From: Axinella damicornis
Lineage: Eukaryota > Porifera > Demospongiae > Axinellida > Axinellidae
Length of the DNA stretch: 64,000 nucleotides
Assembly: GCA_963931865.1 (NCBI GenBank)
Contig: OZ007506.1
Span: 12,430,610 to 12,494,609, forward strand
Reading direction: 5' to 3'
A program made the translations under genes and the position numbers. The notes beneath the pieces were generated by a model. That model had not been told where the DNA came from. It searched no databases and saw nothing but the letters and a program-made list of their open reading frames with translations. Shown piece after piece: positions 1-19,172 of the stretch (position 1 is the first letter of the stretch; every line of letters starts with the position of its first letter).

Positions 1-114
1 TGAGTATTCGTGTGTGTGCATGCATGCATGTGTGTGTGGTGTGTACACGTGTGTTTGTGTGCGAGTGTACGCGTGTATACGAGTGTATGTGTGTACACTT
101 GTATGTGTGTGTGT

Positions 115-180
<66 letters not shown>
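1..180. repeat. GT-rich microsatellite
   Basis: Positions 108-180 are an almost pure GT repeat, preceded by about 100 bases of interrupted TGTGTG/TACACG sequence. The Cys/Val-rich open frames across it are translations of the repeat and not genes. Confidence 0.97.
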
Positions 181-182
<2 letters not shown>

Positions 183-462
183 ACCAATTCGTGCCGTAGG
201 AATATACATGTAGGGATGACAATTTGTGCTGTAGGAATATAGGGAGGTAACCTGCTCTGTTTGACATTTCATGCTGTAGGAATAGACCCACTCTGCCTGA
301 CAATGATATATCCCACTCTGTCTGACATTCCACCAATTTGTGCCGTAGGAATATAGGGAGGTAGCCCGCTCTGTCTCTGACATTCCACGCCGTAGGAATA
401 TAGCCTGACATTTCATGCTGTAGGAATAGGGCCCACTCTGTCTGACATTTCCTATCCAACCA
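183..462. repeat. Degenerate tandem repeat, unit about 45 bp
   Basis: The word GCCGTAGGAATA or GCTGTAGGAATA recurs near 192, 228, 273, 342, 389 and 417. It is followed by variants of CCTGCTCTGTCTGACATT. Copies differ in length by insertions, as expected of an old minisatellite next to the microsatellite. Confidence 0.85.
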
Positions 463-2654
463 TGCTTACAGGAAGTACGTACATATTTTAATATGACTGT
501 ATAAGCAGCTTCCAGTATTTGGTATAGCATGGAGCATCTTCTATGAGGATGTACACCTGTAACTAACAACAGCTTGGTAATAGACTATACTTGAACAATC
601 GTCTCTGCTGGCTGCCCTCCCTCTCCCCTCCCCTCCGCCCCCTCTCCCCTCCCACTCCCGTTGCTGCTGAAACAGCTTCCCTTACCATTGCTGGTATTGT
701 CAGCCAACCTTTGCCGTGTTTTTCCATCATTCTTGGGTGCATAGCGAGTACCTGTTGTGTCTTTCTCGGGCCTCCACTAAGTAGTGGGACTACTTCCAGC
801 AAATGAAGTGCAGGCTTGTTTTAAGCAACACCTATCGATGTACCTAAACTCAACTAATTTAAAAAAATAATCAACACAACCATTTTTAAAATTAGCTGCT
901 CTTGTGACTATGCGATTGTTTTCTGTGCATGCGACTTGGGGTGTATAGGGTTGATTACAAACCTCCAATAAGCCGATCAAAAGGTCCATTGCATGAAGGC
1001 AAGCTACAAACACGGGCACTCTTTCAAAGATAATAAAAACGCCCACTCCGTTTGGTGAGCATGTAAGGTGCACCCCCCATAGATGCTCTTCCGTGACACT
1101 AATTTCAAAAGAGCGCTAATAGATATGAAGTGGGTGTTGAAGGTCATTACACATGCCTCCGCACCTGGGTTCGAGGCTAACATGCCTCTGTGCTGTACTT
1201 GTGATTACTAGGTCCCGATTTAACCCTTTCCCACTCATATGATGTTTTAGATTCACTTCCAGCAATGTCCTTTGAAGATTGGTTCTGCGTGAGCAGAAAG
1301 GGTGGGATAAGGGGAGGTGGGTGGATGCACCCGAACGATGCAAACAGCATGGTTGTGTCTGGACTCTGCTGTATCCTTGGCTGACACTGGGAAGGCAATT
1401 TATGGCCCACCTTTTATCTATTCCAGGTTGGCATTTCCCGAGAGCCTTGATAGTTCACTAGTTGGTGGAGTCATGTATCTGCTTACTGCAATCATGATCA
1501 CAAACTGTAGATTTTTGCGCAAAGAAAGCCCTTTAGCTGGCCTGAAAGCCTGTGCCTCACTATCCTCTCAACCTCTACAGCTCTTCCTGCAGACACCCAA
1601 CAAGTTGCAAGATGCATGAGGTCCGGTGTACGATGCAGACCCTCTGCCAGCTGCTCACACACCTGCACAGAGTCTAGGAGCACAAAGAAGTAAAACAAGA
1701 TGAGCGCCAGCAACCTGGCCATCGTCTTCTGGCCAACCCTCGTGCCCTCTCCTCTACTGGACTTGGCTGTCCTATAGCCAAGCAACTGGGATGGCAGCTG
1801 ACCATGACTTGGATAATAGAGCACCCAGACTTAAATTTGTGCCACAAGTAGACTGACGCAGAGGACAGACTATACACAGGTACATACAACCATCAAAATA
1901 TGTTCGGATGGCTCCGGCATTGATCAAATAGTGTTGACTTTTATATCATGCAGACTCTCACCAATGAGAATTCTATTTGTAAAAAACATGATGTTTCGAC
2001 TATCCTTTGCTAGTCTTCATCAGGCAAATATAATATTATAGTCTTCATGCATCAGGCAAATATACAGACACCCAGAAAGTGCACAAGAGTTGCACTATCG
2101 TAGTGGGCAGCTAGGTGGTGCACAACAAGCAGTACCTGATAATGCATGTCATGTCCCTGCATGCATGTGCACTGCTTGTGCTGCAGGCCTCCACCCAGTT
2201 AGGGGGCCTCTCCAAACTAAAATAACGTCATTGACATTAATGTAGCCCCCCCTCCCCTAGCTAGCTGGTTATTTTGGTTTGGAAATGCCCCCTTACAATC
2301 GCTTGCAGTTTTCACTAAGTTATTGAGATTGTATAAAAGTACATACATGCATATGGTTAGTGCGTGCAGCTATATAGTAATTGAATTTCCCTTTCGCTTT
2401 CTATAGCAACAAGAATCACTTAAACTTAAAGTTAACCTTAACCAGGGGTATAATTATGCATATGTATGCAGTCATAACAGTAACTGTTAATTGTTTGGAA
2501 TCAATTTTAATTCTTCTAGCTAGTAAAATTTTAATATCACCAGCACTGCATGTATACATGACTATACCAGAAAAGTAATAATATTCTCTCCACAGACTAT
2601 AGAGCTTATAAAATCTACAGCACAACCCAATTTAAAGATCTGGACGAATGATCA
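463..2654. other. Intergenic stretch without a recognisable gene
   Basis: I see no exon series with homology or coherent splice phases here. Local features are a pyrimidine-rich tract at about 605-660 and a short direct repeat of TCTTCATCAGGCAAATATA-like sequence near 2013 and 2043. It lies downstream of the SRCR gene that ends at 2655. Confidence 0.5.
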
Positions 2655-9158
<6,504 letters not shown>

Positions 9159-9364
9159 CTTCCTGTGGATGATGACGTAATGTTCCAATTAAATTACAAG
9201 AACAAGTGATAGTACAATGCTGTGAACAAGGACTGGCTTGTCGTGTTATCAGCTTCGCTTTTATACAAGTATGAGCACAAATTACGTGAATGCATGTCTT
9301 TATTGTACGGTATTCTCAGGCTGAAACATTGAGTACGTGTGTATTCTGACTACCCCTACCTACC

Positions 9365-9413
9365 TAGCCTCATTCCCAGGTGCTCGGTTACCGAGTGCCT
9401 GGGAACGAGGCTA
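9365..9413. mobile_element. Minimal palindromic MITE with 9-bp flanking repeat
   Basis: 49-bp element, TAGCCTCATTCCCAGG to its inverted copy. The flanking 9-mers CTACCTACC and CAACCTACC match at 8 of 9 positions, indicating a 9-bp target-site duplication. Confidence 0.8.
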
Positions 9414-9446
9414 CAACCTACCCTGCCATGTACTATTAACCGGTAC

Positions 9447-9725
9447 ATCAGGGCTATAGTGGTGTCGAGCCGAGGGCATCAGGCCTGAGGGTGAGTGCCA
9501 ATATTCATCCCAAGCACTCATGCATTAACGGTTGTTGCATGATGTGGTGCCAATAATTATTTCATGCTGGCACTGCCATATGTACTACTTATTGCATGAG
9601 TGCAAGGGCTATATGTCAAATATTGGCATCGAGCCCAAGGACCGCAGGCCTGAGCCTGTGCACTCATGAAATAACTAGTTGTTGCATGCCGATGGTGCCA
9701 ATAATTATATAATACTGGCATTGTG
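9447..9725. repeat. Diverged direct repeat, period about 160 bp
   Basis: Two copies share GGCCTGAG, GCACTCATG, GTTGTTGCATG and GGTGCCAATAATTAT in the same order (about 9447-9587 and 9607-9725). It lies upstream of the SRCR gene. No coding signal is seen. Confidence 0.65.
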
Positions 9726-10223
9726 GTCAGTGCCATACATGGTGTATTACGAACTCTTGGTATTACATATTGGCATATATATAGCGGTACCTTTGAAGTT
9801 GTAGGGTACCAAGCAACAAATAGACATGAGGCACATACTTGCCATCGTACCATCCTCATACACACCTATCAGTGCAGTGCAGGGTATCTGAGTCTGTGAG
9901 ACCACTGGAATACTAGGCAACTGTGAGCGCAAGCAGAAGCTCCTCACAGGAAGCCAACTAGGTGTGACATACCATATCTCCACATGAAGGAAATTTGTGC
10001 CTAATTGATCTCAAATGACCCATTCCTCACTCCCGTGTGAAAGGTCTGGTTCCGAGACTAGGTCACAACATAGTGAGGGATTCAGCAGGAGGTGTGAAGG
10101 AATGTTCACACTGATTGTGACTTAAAGGAGGAATTAGCAGAAGTGATGTGTAACATGTGTTACAATGTATACAATTGCCAATGAAGCACACTTCCCATCA
10201 GGTCATCAACTTATAGATTTGAG

Positions 10224-10457
10224 TAGTCTCGTTCCCAGACCCCTCTCTATGCCTCCCTCTGGAAACTTTGACAGCCTTGTCAACTGACGCCATGATGGTC
10301 AGCGTATACCGATGAGTTTGTACACTCGTGATTGAACAAGACATAAATTATGCAACCTGACTGGCACAGGTAGTGCAGCCCGCATGGACACCGCGTTGCC
10401 ATACATGTTGCCAGACCCTTTCTCGATTTTTCTGAGGGGGGTCTGGGAACGAGACTA
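10224..10457. mobile_element. TIR element with 9-bp duplication
   Basis: Begins TAGTCTCGTTCCCAGACCC and ends with the inverted copy GGGTCTGGGAACGAGACTA. The flanks AGATTTGAG (10215-10223) and AGATTTGGG (10458-10466) match at 8 of 9 positions. Related end fragments (GGTCTGGTT..GAGACTAG) occur near 10040, 10745 and 11000. Confidence 0.85.
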
Positions 10458-12024
10458 AGATTTGGGTTGTCCCCAGAATGGAATGTTGACCTGACGAATC
10501 AAAACTGTTGATTGCAAATGAAATGATTTTTCCCCAGTGTTGCCAGTGACCAAATTGCTGTGGTATACTATGCTGTGTTACCCCTGGGTGCTTGACAAAA
10601 GTTGAGGGGAGAAACGAGCAGGTCGATAGTGATCATACATGTTGTATCGCCATTGGTCGCAAAGTACCTGCACATGATTGCATTCAGTCAGGACAACTTG
10701 AGTGTAGACACATACCAAGACCCTTCCTCCTCCCCGTGCAAAGGGTCTGGTTCAAGAGACTAGTGGTAACCCACCCAAAGCTGTTCGCTCCAGATGTTAG
10801 TACATAACTTAGGTATAGTCTTGCATGGCCAGGTTGGGTCTGGCCACGTTAGACTTGGCCCTAATATCCTGGGCAACTTTCCCCAAGTGGAGGCATGCAA
10901 GAAATGAAAAGACTTACTCACTACACTAGAGCTAGCTAGCTACATGTACAAATTATATCATCACAAAACCCGCGAGAAGCTATGCGGCACGCTCCTTTGC
11001 AGGGTCTGGCTTTGCCGGACTAGAAGTGTAACACTCACTTACCTCCCAGAGGCTTCCACGAATTGCCTTTATGCGGCTCTTTGGGTGGAGCTTGTTTCAA
11101 CTTTGGCAGGAGCAAAATCCAGGGCTCGATCTTGCCACAAAGTACACATAAGTATATTCATAGATCTTATCCTCCTACGTAGCCTGCCACACCCACCTAG
11201 TATCTGCATAATTATATCGCCTAGTACATGTACTGTACAGTCCGCGTAGCCAGACTCTCGCAGCTTCGCAGCTATAAGCAAGACTAATTATAATCATGAG
11301 ACACTAGTTTTCCGTTTTAATAATTATACTAGTTACTGGTGGCATCCGTCTCCCATGGTGATTCGGAATACTCAGCTGGTGTTGAATCTTCCAACCACGA
11401 TGCACTAGCTAGCTACATCATATTTCCATACAGCTATTGATACATTGGCATTTTTACTATCCTCACTGTCATAGTGTGACATGGACTTCAAGTCAAGGAG
11501 CATTACCACGGATATAGTCATATCTTGTAGTACAAACCCTGATGAAAATTGGGGGCTCAAGACCACAGTCCACCTGGCTGCACATATCTCACTTAAGCCT
11601 TACAGAGTATGTGGTCTTTTGTGCCGATTTCCAGGATTTGATTTGTGCCACTCTGGTTCTCGGCCCTTCAGTTACTACTGGAAATCACAATTGCATGGGA
11701 GTTTAATTCCTGATTGTGGAAGATGAGTGACTTATAGCTACATGCAGAAGTGATGAAATGTCCCAAGCCAAAAGCAAGGAAAAAGCCTGCATGTAGCTGC
11801 ATCCTCTCTGTATACATATGTTATAATACCTGTTCTTCAGAAATCATTACAGGTGTAGATAATAGCTGATCACTGCATGCAAATGAACTCCTTCCAGGTA
11901 GCTAGCACTGCATGCTGGTGTCACAGTGCAGGCTCAGCAGATGATTATCTCTGCCAGGCAGGACACCATAGCTACATACACTGGCTTGACCTGACGATAG
12001 CCACTGTCAGTGAGCTGAAGGACT
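10458..12024. other. Intergenic stretch with repeat debris
   Basis: No convincing gene is seen. It holds partial ends of the TIR family above and many TAGCTAGC-type low-complexity words. It separates the SRCR gene from the Death/NB-ARC gene. Confidence 0.45.
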
Positions 12025-12240
12025 TGTAATCAACCTAAAAGAAGCATCCGATAGTGTAGGTACACCACATCTATCAACAAACTATCAATCAACCTATTCT
12101 CCGATAGACAACATATTATTTGCTGATAGGAATCAGAGTTTTGTTCAATTGTTGATGACAGTTCCAATGCTTTCTGGAGTCCCTCAAGGGTCGGTTTTAA
12201 GTGGATCATCTCTTACTATCAATATCTGGAGCTTGAGGTC
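12025..12240 (+). pseudogene. Decayed non-LTR reverse transcriptase fragment
   Basis: One plus-strand frame reads VINLKEASDSVGTPHLST, matching the RT motif usually seen as DLSKAFDSV.H..L. It is followed at about 12150-12215 by SFVQLL..MLSGVPQGSVL, the motif B region. Only about 70 residues survive; the expected palm sequence is missing on both sides. Confidence 0.7.
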
Positions 12241-12546
12241 AGATCTTCTCTCACGTTTAAACTCCTGAAACTGCATGCATGCAAAGAATGCCTGCAGGCG
12301 GTCTAGTGAAGTTATGGATGCATACTGCTGTCAATATCTATAGGTGTGGTGGTTAGCCCCTCACCTGAACACGTCACTCACATTCTGTACAATGTGTACA
12401 TATACAAATTCTGTACAATGTGTACGTATACAAAAGCCAGCACAATTATGGTTGACAGACAATTTACTTGCACATCTAATAATAATTGAACAGTTAACTA
12501 AAGGCATGAAACAAACCAACATCCTACAATGGGACGATATTATGAT

Positions 12547-15500
12547 TTACAGACGTAACTGTCGTAACATAACAATGCAGCCAATCACAGCTACAAAAGG
12601 TATCCCTAAGAATGCTAGCACAGTCATCAGAATTTCAAAGTTACTGCGGCTTTTATACTTTGATACTCGAGAGTACATGTCATAATTGTACCACCACATT
12701 TCAATTAAGTAATGTCTTCTTCGCACAAAGTGTCTCAATGCACGATTTAGAACTCTTCCAAGCTTTGTTGCATCTTCTGATTTTAGGCTCCGATAGAATC
12801 CTGCCAGCATCATACATGTTCTACAGTTCTTTGAAGATACTGTCATACATTCCTTGTCCAACAGCCACTTTTCAGAGTGGTCACCTTGGTGTTCATCATA
12901 ATGAATTGACAACTTAGTCCAGTCTACATAATCTGTGGCTCTAATGCTCCTAATCGAAGGAAATCTTGAAATGTGGTGATCTCTACCCAGCAGGTGGGCC
13001 GCTCTTTCTGTATTACCCAGGTTCTTGTGGGATTCGTACAGCAATATGAACAGCTGAACCCTTCTATTACCTTTCAGTGACTTGGACTGTAGTAGTGGTT
13101 CCAGATACTTTGCTGACTGCTCATAGTCTCCCAGTCCAAAGTATGCTAAGGCCAAATGTGTAGGAGTACACTCCACCTGCTTGCACTTTGCCAGTGACCA
13201 TTTCAGTTCAAGAATTTTCCTCCTGTGTTCCAAGAATTTATGAAATTGTCCAAGGAGAATGTAGTAACGCTCGAGGGCTGAATGGTACTTAATGTACACC
13301 TGCCGGCTTTCCAGATCATTTTCTGATGCATTTGAGTACAGTTCTGTGATCCTCGTGTACCTCAACAATAAAACTGTCACCGCCTTTTGTTTACCATGCA
13401 TTATAGCTTCTAGTTCGCTGAGCTGAACTAACATGTCCACATACAGTTCTAAGGATACGGGCAATCCTTTCTGAATTGAGATGGCCATGAAGTTACTATC
13501 AAAGCTTAGTACTCCTTGTAGGCCTATGAAAATCCCTAATGAAACAGCTGAATGGATATCACCACGGAGAATGCTTGAATAAAAATGTATCATATCTGTA
13601 TAAATATTCTGCAATAACAGTGCCAAAGGATCTAGATGGTCGCTGTCTTGAAGAGTATTTTTTACCAGTTGTGTACTATTGATAAGTTCCCCTATAATAC
13701 CATTCTGTATTACTGCCAATTTAAAGTGTAATACTCCAAACAGTGGACTCTTTAAATGAATGAAGTGGAGTGACTTGCATTGACGGACTGTATCCAGTAT
13801 CATCTTATATAACCTCAACTTAGGTTTTGTCAGTAGTTTAGATATTGTAGAGTCGTAGTTGGAATTGGTTTTGTACGTATAACTGGTGAGGAAATCTATG
13901 TTTGAACGCTCTGTATCCAGAAAGTGATAACCATCAATTGCTTCATACATTTCATAATTGTTCACAAGTGTCACATAATAGGCCTGAAAATGGTGAAAGA
14001 ACGTGTCGCTCAGTGGCTCACTTCCTCTAAGGTTGAAATCACTTGATATGTAAGTAAAAAACTCTTTAATGAGCTGGTGATATCTATATCGCTGAGTATG
14101 AGCATCGTAGCTAAGCAAAGACTTGTGCTGAAGAGCTTTTAAACACTTAGAAGTATCATTTACCAATTTCCCTTCCAAGATACCTTGGACTGCACTGTTG
14201 TCAAATGATCCTGGGAATCTTGCAAGCAGCATTCCACATCTCTGGTGTTGAGGAACGAGGTAATGATATGAGATATTGAGGCTTGTAAACACACGCTCTG
14301 TAGATGGTAGCAGCTCTGGACTCAGTGCAGGTATAGGATCCCTTCTCAGATCGTTAGCTATTGTAGATGGGTCTACTTGTGTCAGCAATGATCCAACTAC
14401 TTGTAGTGCTAGTGGCACGTTCCCTACCAAACTAGCTATCTCCAGAGCCATTGTTCTATCTAGAGTGCTGCTCAACTTCTGAAGTACATTTGCTGCAGAG
14501 TCTGTCAGTAGCTCTGTAAGTGTTAAGTTTCTAAATGAACCCAGAAATGATGTCATTTGCTTTGCGGTAAGCATCACTGTCAGGAACTGAGACTGCCTAA
14601 CAAGATTCTTTATCAAGTTTTGAAAGGCATCCTTGTGTTGGTGGAGTACTTCATCACAGTTGTCAAGTATTAAGACTGTAGGGACTTTCAGTTTGCTCAA
14701 AGGATGTCTTGTATCCACAGGCTGTCTGTCCTTACCATGGACTAGGAATATCAAGCTGTTCATGAGAGAGGTAATATCTGGTACCTCATATAAATCAGCA
14801 TAGTGCACAGCTACGCCACCCATTTCGGTGATCACATGACCCACATGAATTGCTAGAGTGGACTTACCAAATCCTGGGGACCCGACAATACTAATGATGT
14901 TAACTGTGGGGTTCTCAATCCATTCACTTAGCGTTTGTATTTCAGCCTCTCTGCCAAGAAATACCTCTCCATCAAAACACACTGGCAGTCCATTGGATGG
15001 GTAGACTGTTGGAGACATCCATACCAAAGCAATCAGAGCAATGAGAACTGAAGCTAACGGACGCCATCGTGTGAACATCATGCCATCGCCTATAGACAGA
15101 GGAAGTTGAGTGAAGGGTAAGTAAGTATAACAGTAAGCAGTGAAAGTGCAATGTTATGCTCAGGAACAGGTCGGCAAGTTAACTAATTAAATTAATGATC
15201 TTACCAGTGGGTAACCAACTTGATCAGCATTTCCATGGGGACTAAGCAAATCCTGGATTCCGGAGTGTGGACTGGACAGACTCAATAGTGGACTAGAATT
15301 TCAATCGTCACGGGTCATAAACCAATCAGCAGAAAAGGTTTGATGTTCCTTGACAACAGTGTTCCCCCAGAGCTGACATAGAAGGGGGCCAAATAAAAGA
15401 ACTTCAGGCATTCTAATGCTGATATTAGGCCAGGAAAAGGGTATACCCCCTTTGGAGGAAACACTGTTGGATAAAATTAAACTGCCCATCATCTGTATGG

Positions 15501-17953
15501 CTAGAAGGGATTGTTACCAACGTCTACCATGTACAACTGTTTGAAGCAGCACCTGATGAGTGTCTGGCGGTTGACATGGTTGGTTGGGCATCAGCAAGCT
15601 AGCAGATTCTGAAGTATGCAATCCTAGCAGCGTGACATCATTGAAGATTGGTATGCATGTGACCTTTGACAAGCAATTCTAGTCAGGGCTTTGGTAGCAA
15701 ATTCTGCAGCCTTTAGGTGCTGTTGATTAATCACAGCCACAACAATTGCCTTTGTCATCTGAATTGCAACTACCACTACCACAGTTTAACAGGATGGCAC
15801 TACAGTGTGTCCCTTGAGACTGGCCAGAGTACAGCAACAATTGAAGTTGATACAACGGCTGGAAAATTTACTTAGAGCACACAGATATAGGTCATAAGTA
15901 CTGCAGTTCAGGAAAACAATGCCTTTTGCTGTGTATAGCACTTATCTGTGGTCTAATCCAAGCCCTTGTACGTATTCAGTTGCTGCATTGCATTGCCACT
16001 CACTGTCACATACAAGGGACTATCATATCCCTTAAAAACCATGTCAACAGTATTTTAGTCCATTATCGAGTCCATTGAGTCAAGAGTCAAGGTTGACAAT
16101 GCAGCCAGATTTTTCATCAGCATCTACAATGCAGTAGCTCAGCAAGCAAACTAGTGAGAGGTGTGGTGCACTGATAAATCCACAATTGCAGAAAATAATA
16201 ATAATGTTTCCAACACAGTCTGATATGGCTATTCCCATAGAGAATGTATGGCAAATGCTAGCTAGAGCAACTAGGGTGATATTTTCCCATATCACCCTAG
16301 TTGCTCTGTGGGTTATCGCTTCCCCCTAGGGCATGAATGTTATTGCCATGGCGCCAATGCATTAATGATAGATGCATATATACAGGAGCGCATGAGTAGC
16401 CGAAGGCTGCGAAGGAGCGTTCAACTAGTAAAGACATGTAGTGGTCCCTCACACCTTTTGGTTTATAACAACTTTATACCCTATATGGAAGACCTTTGCG
16501 GTACCACGTAAGTCAGCTAGCTCTAGTACAACTATGGCTGCACAAAGGCCAATTTGTATTTCACACCTACTTAGCTCAGTTTCACACAAATCCTTACAAC
16601 TGCGTACGTAATGGCCTCTTGCCGTATAAGGTGAAATTTTGGAGGTGTGAAGGACCACTACTTGTCCTAGGCGGGGCATGTGGAGTTGGACGCTCCTTCG
16701 CTGGCTGCCTGCGCTCCTGATATATAACACAAGGAATTCAAGATGAAGGATATACTACCGGTTGCATGCAAGATGCTGGCTTACTGCTGCTAGAGCGGAT
16801 GGAGGTGTGGACTGGGCGTGGCTATATTAGTAGGGGGCGGAGGCCACCTTACTCGGGGCTAGGCCTAGGCTCGCGTATCAATGAACGACAAGAGGCCTGC
16901 TTCTCCAACTGCAAACCAAGTCATGGTCGGGTCTGGAAACATGATAAATGTATTATACAGTGTGTACAGGGAAACATCACTCGTCTGTACACTGCAAAGA
17001 GATCTAACCTAAGGTGGTTTGCCTCAGTTGCAGTTAACTTGTATCTTGGTCCCATGCATTAATCCACCTCCTGCCTTTGTCACTTAGCTAAATGTCACCT
17101 TTTGCCCCACAAAGCACAACTATGCAATAACTGATACATGTGAATATTGCACCCAGATGGCACTAACATACAGAATGTTACTTCACTCAATGTTGTATTG
17201 GATTTGTATGTAGCTGCAGCCCCGCAGGAAGTGACATCAGTTTGGAAAATGGCATGGTCTATTAGTACAGTACCATGCATATTACAGCGACAGACTCGTG
17301 ATATTTCCGTGTACACATTATACATGTAGACAGGGCTGGAAGTGCAAATTCAGGCAACGGACATGCATGTGCATTAATATCAACTGGACAGGTCAGTATC
17401 TCAACATTGAGGCAATGTACTGAAGTCCAATGCCATTTCAATTTCGGTGCATGTGCACATGGTGTAGGCGTCCTGCCCATAAACAAGCTCTGGCAGTAAT
17501 TTGTAATTGTGCTTCAAGTACAAAGGCCGTTTTCCATAGGCCATACTTTCATGCATGCGCTAATTTCTTGAATGGATCTCGGACAAGCAACCTGAAGTCC
17601 TCAGTAGCTACAGAGCAGTGATCTCCGCCCGGCCAGCTACACATGCATATGCATGATTCTCAAGATCAGGTATCCAGCCATAAAAATTGGTTTCTTTTAT
17701 TGTGGGGCGGTTAATTCAAATGACTGGATGGGTGGAGACTGAGAGGCTAGTGACTACACTAGCTGTGTTACACAAGAGCACAACATCATTGTCATGTGGT
17801 GCAGATGTCATCATGTGCTCTTGGTTACAGTAGCTACTGAGCTGAAGATTAGCTTTTATACCCTGCACAGAAGTTATCCCTGTGTGTGGATTACTGGAAT
17901 ACTTAGCAACCACTCAAATATGGATTATGAGGAACTCAGCAGTGGTGGATTCA

Positions 17954-17984
<31 letters not shown>

Positions 17985-18640
17985 GCACCCTTTTGGCGGC
18001 TAGTAAAAGTAACTTACGTCTACTGTACAGCAGTTTTGGATCTGTTCCGATCAGTCTCCAGCGCTAGACAAGTCACCTTGAACTTCAAAACTCAGGTCAG
18101 ACGCGTGTCAGGAATGCATTCACGATCACGTGACCGGTAGTGGGTGTGGCAACACTATGTTTCAGGCACACTTCGCACGCCAGTGGCTGAACTCCCCTTT
18201 CTAAATTCTAAAATCCAACACTGCTCAGGCACACCCATGCCCAGTTCTCTGAACGTACTCATGTATACCCGGTGGCCATGCATATAACAGTTACTATATT
18301 ATGCATCGGAATGCTTTACCAAACTGGACTGTACAAGGCCTACGTAGCTATATACTTGACTGATCTCACCATTATCTTGGAACTGCTTTGCCAGGTCCCT
18401 TCTTCCAATGGTAGTCAGAGCAAACGTTAGCTTTTCGCGATTCGGACCATTGTTCAGCCACCAGTCAAACATGTCCACAAGGCACCCATGCGCAAACTCA
18501 GGAGAGTGCCTGTTGTTATACTGAATCTCATGTAGCTTGTGATTGGGCACACCAAGCTCCAGTCCCAGGCGTTTCCATTCAGCAGCCACTGGGAGCTTCA
18601 CAAGATCCCTCAGTACAAGTGCTGGGAGAGGACCAACCAT
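12547..18640 (-). CDS. Death domain-TM-NB-ARC-TM protein
   Basis: Two putative exons, 18640-18370 and 15089-12547, join in phase 1 (donor GGTGAGA, acceptor CTATAG) to give 937 residues. Residues 1-90 form a Death domain (EWKRLGLELGV, FDWWLNNG, IGRRDLAKQF). A hydrophobic stretch at about 102-115 is followed by an NB-ARC-type ATPase: P-loop GSPGFGKST at 160-168, Walker B LILDNCDE near 230-237, GNVPLALQVVG near 313-323. A helical, TPR-like region of about 500 residues follows. A membrane segment (about 909-932) and a five-residue basic tail end the protein. Such STAND ATPases are usually cytosolic switches for cell death or immunity. Two membrane segments would place the ATPase on the non-cytosolic side; several N-glycosylation sequons (NLT, NIS, NDT, NST) lie there. 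The second exon alone, starting at its own Met at 15081, could instead encode a secreted form. Confidence 0.82.
15357..15466. mobile_element. CAGTG-terminated MITE in the NB-ARC intron
   Basis: Begins CAGTGTTCCCCC and ends GGAGGAAACACTG. The ends resemble hAT-type termini. A copy sits at the same place in the duplicated gene (29991-30104), so it was present before the duplication. Confidence 0.75.
16264..16307. repeat. Perfect hairpin, 19-bp arms
   Basis: AGAGCAACTAGGGTGATAT is followed, after the six-base loop TTTCCC, by its exact complement. It lies in the copy 1 intron and has no counterpart in copy 2. Confidence 0.9.
16383..16720. mobile_element. Foldback MITE in the NB-ARC intron
   Basis: The ends form an imperfect inverted repeat of about 75 bp: AGGAGCGCATGAGTAGC..GAAGGAGCG on the left and CGCTCCTTCG..GCGCTCCT on the right. 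TATATA-like sequence flanks both sides. It is absent from copy 2. Confidence 0.75.
17940..18223. mobile_element. hAT-like insertion with a G tract
   Basis: Ends CAGTGGTGGATTCAG and CTAAAATCCAACACTG are inverted copies of each other. CTCAG flanks both sides (17935-17939 and 18224-18228). The duplicated locus at about 32210-32225 reads GGAACTCAGGCAC without the insert and so serves as the empty site. Confidence 0.85.
17954..17983. repeat. Poly-G tract, about 30 G
   Basis: An uninterrupted G run just inside the left end of the hAT-like insertion, able in principle to form G-quadruplex. The exact length is uncertain. Confidence 0.85.
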
Positions 18641-18750
18641 TGCAATTGCTGTGCTTGCTTGCGCCGTTCGCAGCTAGCTACGTGCCACTCTCGATCATTG
18701 ACAATGAAAAGTTATTGCAGGCAGGCAGGTATATAGCAGTGCGCATTTAC

Positions 18751-19172
18751 AGCAGGGCCGGTCGGAAGCTGGTCAGGCGTATGTTGCGGCGCGAAGCGCC
18801 GAGTTAATTTTGACGTTAAGAGAAGCGACGCGCAAAATTAAGCGCTTACTTGCTAGGGGGGTCTAGGGGCATGCCCCCAGGAAGATTTCTCCTTCTGAGC
18901 TGCTTTCTAAGGCCATTTCAAAGGTATATATACGTAGCTAGCTGTTGATAGATCTCATATTAAACAACAGTCTTGTTACCGAACGATCGCTTCGGAAAGA
19001 TCGTGGAATGAGGTTGGCGATGGCCATCGGCATCCATCACCGCAGATTCTGCTATGATGTTGTTGCACGAGGTACATGTACGCATATACTCATTATTTGT
19101 AATAGAAATATTTTTTTAAGCCCCAAAAGTGGTTCCGACGTAGCTTCGAGGCTGAGTTCCGACGGCCCTGCT
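18751..19172. mobile_element. MITE upstream of the Death/NB-ARC gene
   Basis: Begins AGCAGGGCCGGTCGGAAGC and ends TTCCGACGGCCCTGCT, an inverted repeat of about 16 bp. It lies about 110 bp upstream of the presumed start codon and so in the presumptive promoter region. Confidence 0.7.

Larger units (their letters stand above)
12540..18650. repeat. Tandem segmental duplication, copy 1
   Basis: This block is collinear and similar to about 27150-35290. It includes both exons of the Death/NB-ARC gene, the intron MITE at 15357 and much of the intron. The 3' breakpoint lies close to the stop codon. Differences between copies are mainly mobile insertions: 16.1-17.3 kb and 17940-18223 here, 31.3-32.1 kb and 32.3-34.9 kb in copy 2. 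Confidence 0.85.

Noticed and set aside
10..242. Cys/Val-rich open frames in three phases
   Set aside because: They are translations of the GT microsatellite.
18299..18640. Stand-alone Death-domain gene
   Set aside because: The frame has a good donor after residue 90 in phase with the NB-ARC exon, and the same arrangement recurs in the duplicate. A single-exon reading would add an unrelated tail.
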